From the NCBI RefSeq assembly GCF_003367235.1, contig NZ_QRGP01000001.1, positions 558,001 to 622,000 on the forward strand: a DNA stretch of 64,000 nt, in the 5' to 3' direction. The notes beneath the pieces were generated by a model, which saw only the letters and a program-made list of their open reading frames with translations, did not search any database and was not told the DNA's origin. Positions within the stretch are counted from its first letter, which is position 1. Each line of letters starts with the position of its first letter. This document shows positions 60,839-64,000 of the stretch, piece after piece. Source of the stretch: Sphingorhabdus pulchriflava. GTDB taxonomy: Bacteria; Pseudomonadota; Alphaproteobacteria; Sphingomonadales; Sphingomonadaceae. The position numbers were made by a program, and so were the translations under genes.

Positions 60839-61457
60839 TGATATCCGACTTCCCGAAAAATGGTCAAAGGGCAGCGCAGGCGGGCCTGAATGGCGCACCG
60901 ATGTTGTACCGACCGCGAGCGGTGGTGAGTATCGCGAGCAGCGTTGGTCGCGGCCTTTGTGGCGGTACGAGATTGCCCACAACATCAAGAGCATTGATCA
61001 AATGTCTGATCTGCGCGCTTTTCATCTGGCGCGCCGTGGTCGGGCGCGGTCGTTTCTGCTGAAAGACTGGCTGGACTTTTCCAGTGCTGCTGACGGGGTG
61101 TCGGCAGCTGCAGCCACCGATCAGCCTTTGGGTACCGGTACGGGTGCGGCGACACAGTTCCAACTGGTCAAGCGCTATCCGGACAGCGTGTCTGCCTATG
61201 ACCGTGCGATCAAATGGCCTGTCACCGGTAGTTTGCTGGTTGCAGTCGACGGCGTTCCACTGGGCAGCGGATTTTCGGTCAATCGCGGTACGGGCATCGT
61301 GACCTTTAGCTCTGCCCCTGCCAATGGTGCGGTGTTGACCACGGGCTTTTATTTCGACGTGCCGGTGCGGTTTGATGAGGACTGGCTGTCGGTGACGTGG
61401 GACACGATCAATTCGCGCAGTGCGGGGTCGGTGCCGTTGCAGGAGGTGCGCGAATGA
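60831..61457 (+). CDS. Tail-tip protein, DUF2460 family (GTA gp12-like)
   Basis: The 208-residue protein starts with GTG, overlapping the tape measure stop. It has WRTDVVPTASGGEYREQRWS, YEIAHNIKSIDQMSDLRAFH and RFDEDWLSVTWDTINSRSAG, matching the DUF2460 proteins of Rhodobacter-type gene transfer agents that follow the tape measure. It forms part of the distal tail. Confidence 0.9.
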   Translation: MVDDIRLPEKWSKGSAGGPEWRTDVVPTASGGEYREQRWSRPLWRYEIAHNIKSIDQMSDLRAFHLARRGRARSFLLKDWLDFSSAADGVSAAAATDQPLGTGTGAATQFQLVKRYPDSVSAYDRAIKWPVTGSLLVAVDGVPLGSGFSVNRGTGIVTFSSAPANGAVLTTGFYFDVPVRFDEDWLSVTWDTINSRSAGSVPLQEVRE

Positions 61458-62317
61458 CCCGCGTCATCCCCGCACCGCTGCTGGCGCACCTGCAGGGCAG
61501 CCCGGCTTTTGCCGGAGAATGCCTGATCCTTGAAGCGCGTGATGGCACGCGCGTTGGCTTTACGACGCTGGATGAACCATTCGACCTCGACCTCGAACTG
61601 GGTGACGGTGTCGAAAGCTGTGCCGGCGGAATCGAGATAGGATCATTGACCCTGTCGGTTGGCCTGACTGCGAGCTTTGCCGAAGTATCCGGCCCGCTGG
61701 GTCCGGTGCTGACGCGTGAGGCGGTTGAAGGGGGGCGCTGGGCCGGTGCGCGCGCTTGGCTGGTTCGGGTGTCGCCCGGTATCGCTGGATATGCGCCACT
61801 GCTTTATGGCAAGGTTGCCGAGTATCGCACCGAAGGCCCGCGCTTTTTCCTTGAAATTCGTAATCAGGCGGCGTTGCTGCAGCAGGTGCTGGGGCGGGTA
61901 ATTTCGCCTTACTGCTCGGCCGATCTGGGGGATAGTCGCTGCACTTTTTCCAACACGGCGGTGGCGGCGACAGTCACGGCGGTGACGGATGCCATGCGTT
62001 TTTCGCTGAGCTTCAGCGGCACCTATGCCAACGATTATTTCAACTATGGCACGGTTGAATTCACCAGCGGCGATTTGCTGGGCACGTTGCCGGTTGAGCT
62101 GTTCGACTGGGTCTCTGGCGGCGCGGGTGTGGGATCGCTGGTGCTGCTCGAGCCGTTGGTGGAAGCACCGCAGATCGGCGACACGCTGAACCTGAAGCGC
62201 GGTTGCCCAAAGACGCGTGACGCCTGCCGCGACCTTTTTTCCAATGTCCTCAACTTTCGTGGGGAGCCCGAGGTGCCGGGTAGCAATCAGGTGCTGAAAG
62301 CGCAGATACCCGAATGA
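61454..62317 (+). CDS. Tail-tip protein, DUF2163 family (GTA gp13-like)
   Basis: The 287-residue protein starts ATGACCCGC at 61454 and carries DUF2163 signatures. They include IPAPLLAHLQGSPAFAGECL, GSLTLSVGLTASFAEVSGPL and the C-terminal cysteine-containing GCPKTRDACRDLFSNVLNFR. It is a distal-tail protein that connects the tip to the hub; it overlaps both neighbours by four bases. Confidence 0.9.
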   Translation: MTRVIPAPLLAHLQGSPAFAGECLILEARDGTRVGFTTLDEPFDLDLELGDGVESCAGGIEIGSLTLSVGLTASFAEVSGPLGPVLTREAVEGGRWAGARAWLVRVSPGIAGYAPLLYGKVAEYRTEGPRFFLEIRNQAALLQQVLGRVISPYCSADLGDSRCTFSNTAVAATVTAVTDAMRFSLSFSGTYANDYFNYGTVEFTSGDLLGTLPVELFDWVSGGAGVGSLVLLEPLVEAPQIGDTLNLKRGCPKTRDACRDLFSNVLNFRGEPEVPGSNQVLKAQIPE

Positions 62318-62751
62318 CGCATTTTGGTGAACAGGTTGTCGACGCGGCTATGGCATGGGTCGGCACGCCATTCCATGCCCAGGCATCGGTGCGTGGCGTT
62401 GGCTGCGACTGTAAAGGCCTGATTGCCGGTGTGGCCCGCGATCTGAACAGAGTAGAGGCTGAGAGCTGGGCGGCGCAGCTGGCGGATTATGATATCGGCC
62501 GTGTGCCTGTTGGGCAGCTGCGGCTTGGCCTGCAAGAGCTGTTCGACGCGGTGGAGGGAGAAGCGCAGGCGGGCGACATATTGTTGCTGCGCATTGGGGC
62601 ACGATTGCAGCATCTGGCGATTCATGCCGGACAGGGGCCGCAGGGACCTGAAATGATCCACTGCTGGTCGCGGGGTGTGATGCAGGTTATTCGGTGCCCG
62701 ATCGGCCAATATTGGCAGGTGGAAAGCGCCTGGCGCTGGAGGGCCGCATGA
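62314..62751 (+). CDS. NlpC/P60 cell-wall peptidase (GTA gp14-like)
   Basis: The 145-residue protein has an NlpC/P60 fold: GTPFHAQASVRGVGCDCKGL (catalytic Cys33) and HLAIHAGQGPQGP with the catalytic His. The gene lies between DUF2163 and the hub gene, as in GTAs, where it cuts peptidoglycan during DNA entry. Confidence 0.9.
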   Translation: MTHFGEQVVDAAMAWVGTPFHAQASVRGVGCDCKGLIAGVARDLNRVEAESWAAQLADYDIGRVPVGQLRLGLQELFDAVEGEAQAGDILLLRIGARLQHLAIHAGQGPQGPEMIHCWSRGVMQVIRCPIGQYWQVESAWRWRAA

Positions 62752-64000
62752 GCGTTGATCCGATCAGCCTTGGCATCACGATTGCGTTGACGGCGGCGAA
62801 CACCGCATTGACGGCATCGCGCAAGATTGAAGGGCAGCGGCTTGATGATCTGTCGGTGACCGTCGCCGACTATGGTGTGCCGTGCAATTATTTTGTCGGC
62901 ATGCGCCGCTTTGACGGCGTGCCGATCATCTGGGCAGAAAAGCTGAGGGAGATCAAGGTCAAGCGCAAAACCAAAGGTGGGAAGCTGACCAATTATGAAT
63001 ATCAGGCGACTTTCGCATTCGAAGTGGCGGATCACCCCTGCGATGCGGTGACACGGATTTGGTTCGACAAGCAGCTGGTATATGACATGACTGGTGCGGG
63101 GCCTCCGACGCTGTTTTCGCTGAAGAAAGGCTTTGTGCTGGCGGACCACCTGCGCATCTATCTGGGTGATGAAAGCCAGATGCCGGATCCGCGGATGCAG
63201 GCCACGGTGGATGCAGAGCATGGTGCCGGCAGTACACCGGCCTATCGTGGTAAAACCATCGGCGTGTGCGAAGAAATTCCGGTCGACAAATTTGGCAACC
63301 GGATTCCGCAGTTGATGGTTGAGGCGGTGGGAGCTGCAACCACGGTTTACCCGTATGAAACAAAGGCAACTATTGAACCTCAGCCCAATGCATTGTGGAA
63401 TTTTGCCTTTTCTCCTGATGGCTCTAAACTTGTCTGGGGTAGCAATTCGCGATTTGAGATTTGGGATGTGCCGTCGCGCACCAGATTGAGCCACGGCCCA
63501 TGGGGCGCGAGCGTGAATCTTGGCAACCGGATTGGCCTTTTTCGCGATGGCAGAATTTATCAGGTCAGTGATGGTAATGATCAACTTTTTCAGCTTTCCA
63601 GTGATGGCTTAGCGCTTGCAGGCGTTGTTTGTACATTCGTCGGGATCACATATCAGCAAGACGAATGTTGGGTATTAGAGGATGGCGATGGAGTAGAGCA
63701 TTGGGGCACTGTTCCATATTCTTCTCTCTCTAATTATTATTTTGATGGTGTTGTACACGAGCCGATAGCAGAGGACGGATTTGCCTGGTCTCCGACTGGC
63801 TATCTTACAGATGGGCATGGCGATATTTGGGTTTATGGGCGTGTTATTGGCATCGGATCAACGACGGCTGTTTTCAAACGCCTGGTTGATACAAGTGGGA
63901 TCACACGTACAAGCCCGATGTCAGTTACTCTGCCAAATGCAGCATCGAGCGTGGTCGGTGAACTGGCCGGTTGTCACTATGTCGATGACATGTTTGATCA
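62748..64000 (+). CDS. Tail hub/host-specificity protein (GTA gp15-like), partial
   Basis: The frame opens at ATG 62748 and runs off the window end, giving 417 residues. The first 200 match the GTA-type hub: DPISLGITIALTAANTALTA, YGVPCNYFVGMRRFDGVPII and KFGNRIPQLMVEAVGAATTV. From about residue 205 a different domain begins with NALWNFAFSPDGSKLVWGSN and RFEIWDVPSRT, WD40-like repeats that suggest a beta-propeller. The bases also turn AT-richer (about 63360 onward), hinting that the receptor-binding part was swapped in. Confidence 0.85.
   Translation, partial: MSVDPISLGITIALTAANTALTASRKIEGQRLDDLSVTVADYGVPCNYFVGMRRFDGVPIIWAEKLREIKVKRKTKGGKLTNYEYQATFAFEVADHPCDAVTRIWFDKQLVYDMTGAGPPTLFSLKKGFVLADHLRIYLGDESQMPDPRMQATVDAEHGAGSTPAYRGKTIGVCEEIPVDKFGNRIPQLMVEAVGAATTVYPYETKATIEPQPNALWNFAFSPDGSKLVWGSNSRFEIWDVPSRTRLSHGPWGASVNLGNRIGLFRDGRIYQVSDGNDQLFQLSSDGLALAGVVCTFVGITYQQDECWVLEDGDGVEHWGTVPYSSLSNYYFDGVVHEPIAEDGFAWSPTGYLTDGHGDIWVYGRVIGIGSTTAVFKRLVDTSGITRTSPMSVTLPNAASSVVGELAGCHYVDDMFD

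Overview
The window reads as a chromosome segment of a sphingomonad (Alphaproteobacteria, order Sphingomonadales; a Sphingorhabdus/Sphingopyxis-like organism is my best guess, not proven). Evidence: an alphaproteobacterial petABC operon with a separate Rieske, cytochrome b and cytochrome c1; a MutL carrying the endonuclease motif; mreBCD-mrdA-rodA in one operon; a large TonB-dependent receptor; and prophage genes of types common in this group.

Bases 1-25,962 are core chromosome. In order: the end of an unidentified (possibly S9-type) hydrolase gene, a FemAB/CelD-like acetyltransferase and a cupin-like protein (+), a TonB-dependent receptor (-), a housekeeping run infA-maf-RNase E/G-like-yacG (+), tRNA-Phe, thiolase and SDR dehydrogenase (-), tRNA-Lys (-), the cell-shape operon mreB-mreC-mreD-mrdA-rodA (-), mutL (+), a small accessory zone (an AT-rich hypothetical gene, an AraC regulator and a CPBP protease), a MaoC/GNAT/hemF/trmL cluster (-), then petA-petB-petC (+) with a strong terminator, and tRNA-Gly(TCC). 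Two degenerate extra copies of the mutL 3' end lie downstream of mutL and bracket the accessory genes. They look like scars of repeated insertion at the mutL 3' end.

From about 25,931 to the end of the window (and beyond) lies a prophage. Its left edge is the tRNA-Gly gene, and the last codons of the serine recombinase are read through the antisense of that tRNA. The leftward early arm (25.9-32.5 kb) carries the recombinase, a Cys-rich mini-protein, a Gp37/Gp68 (DUF5131) protein, an MT-A70 methyltransferase and several unknowns. The switch region (32.5-34.8 kb) holds an S24-type repressor and five copies of an 18-bp operator (TGTTAGC-N4-GCTAACA type). The rightward early/replication arm (34.8-43.6 kb) encodes an acyl-carrier-protein-like protein, a poly-G frameshifted gene, a beta sliding clamp, a CHC2/Toprim primase, a GapR-like protein, a P4/D5-type helicase-primase and, just behind it, an iteron-like repeat cluster that may be the replication origin.

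The late region (43.7-64 kb) follows lambda gene order for the head (small and large terminase, gpW, portal, S49 protease with a nested scaffold start, decoration protein D, capsid E, connectors, tail tube, G/GT with a -1 slippery site, tape measure) and then switches to gene-transfer-agent-type tail-tip genes (DUF2460, DUF2163, NlpC/P60, hub protein). It is therefore a siphovirus-type mosaic. A small cargo/regulatory island (56.1-58.1 kb: WYL-like membrane protein, small membrane protein, ribbon-helix-helix protein, Bro-N antirepressor) sits between the tail chaperones and the tape measure gene. The last gene runs off the window; the right attachment site is not included.
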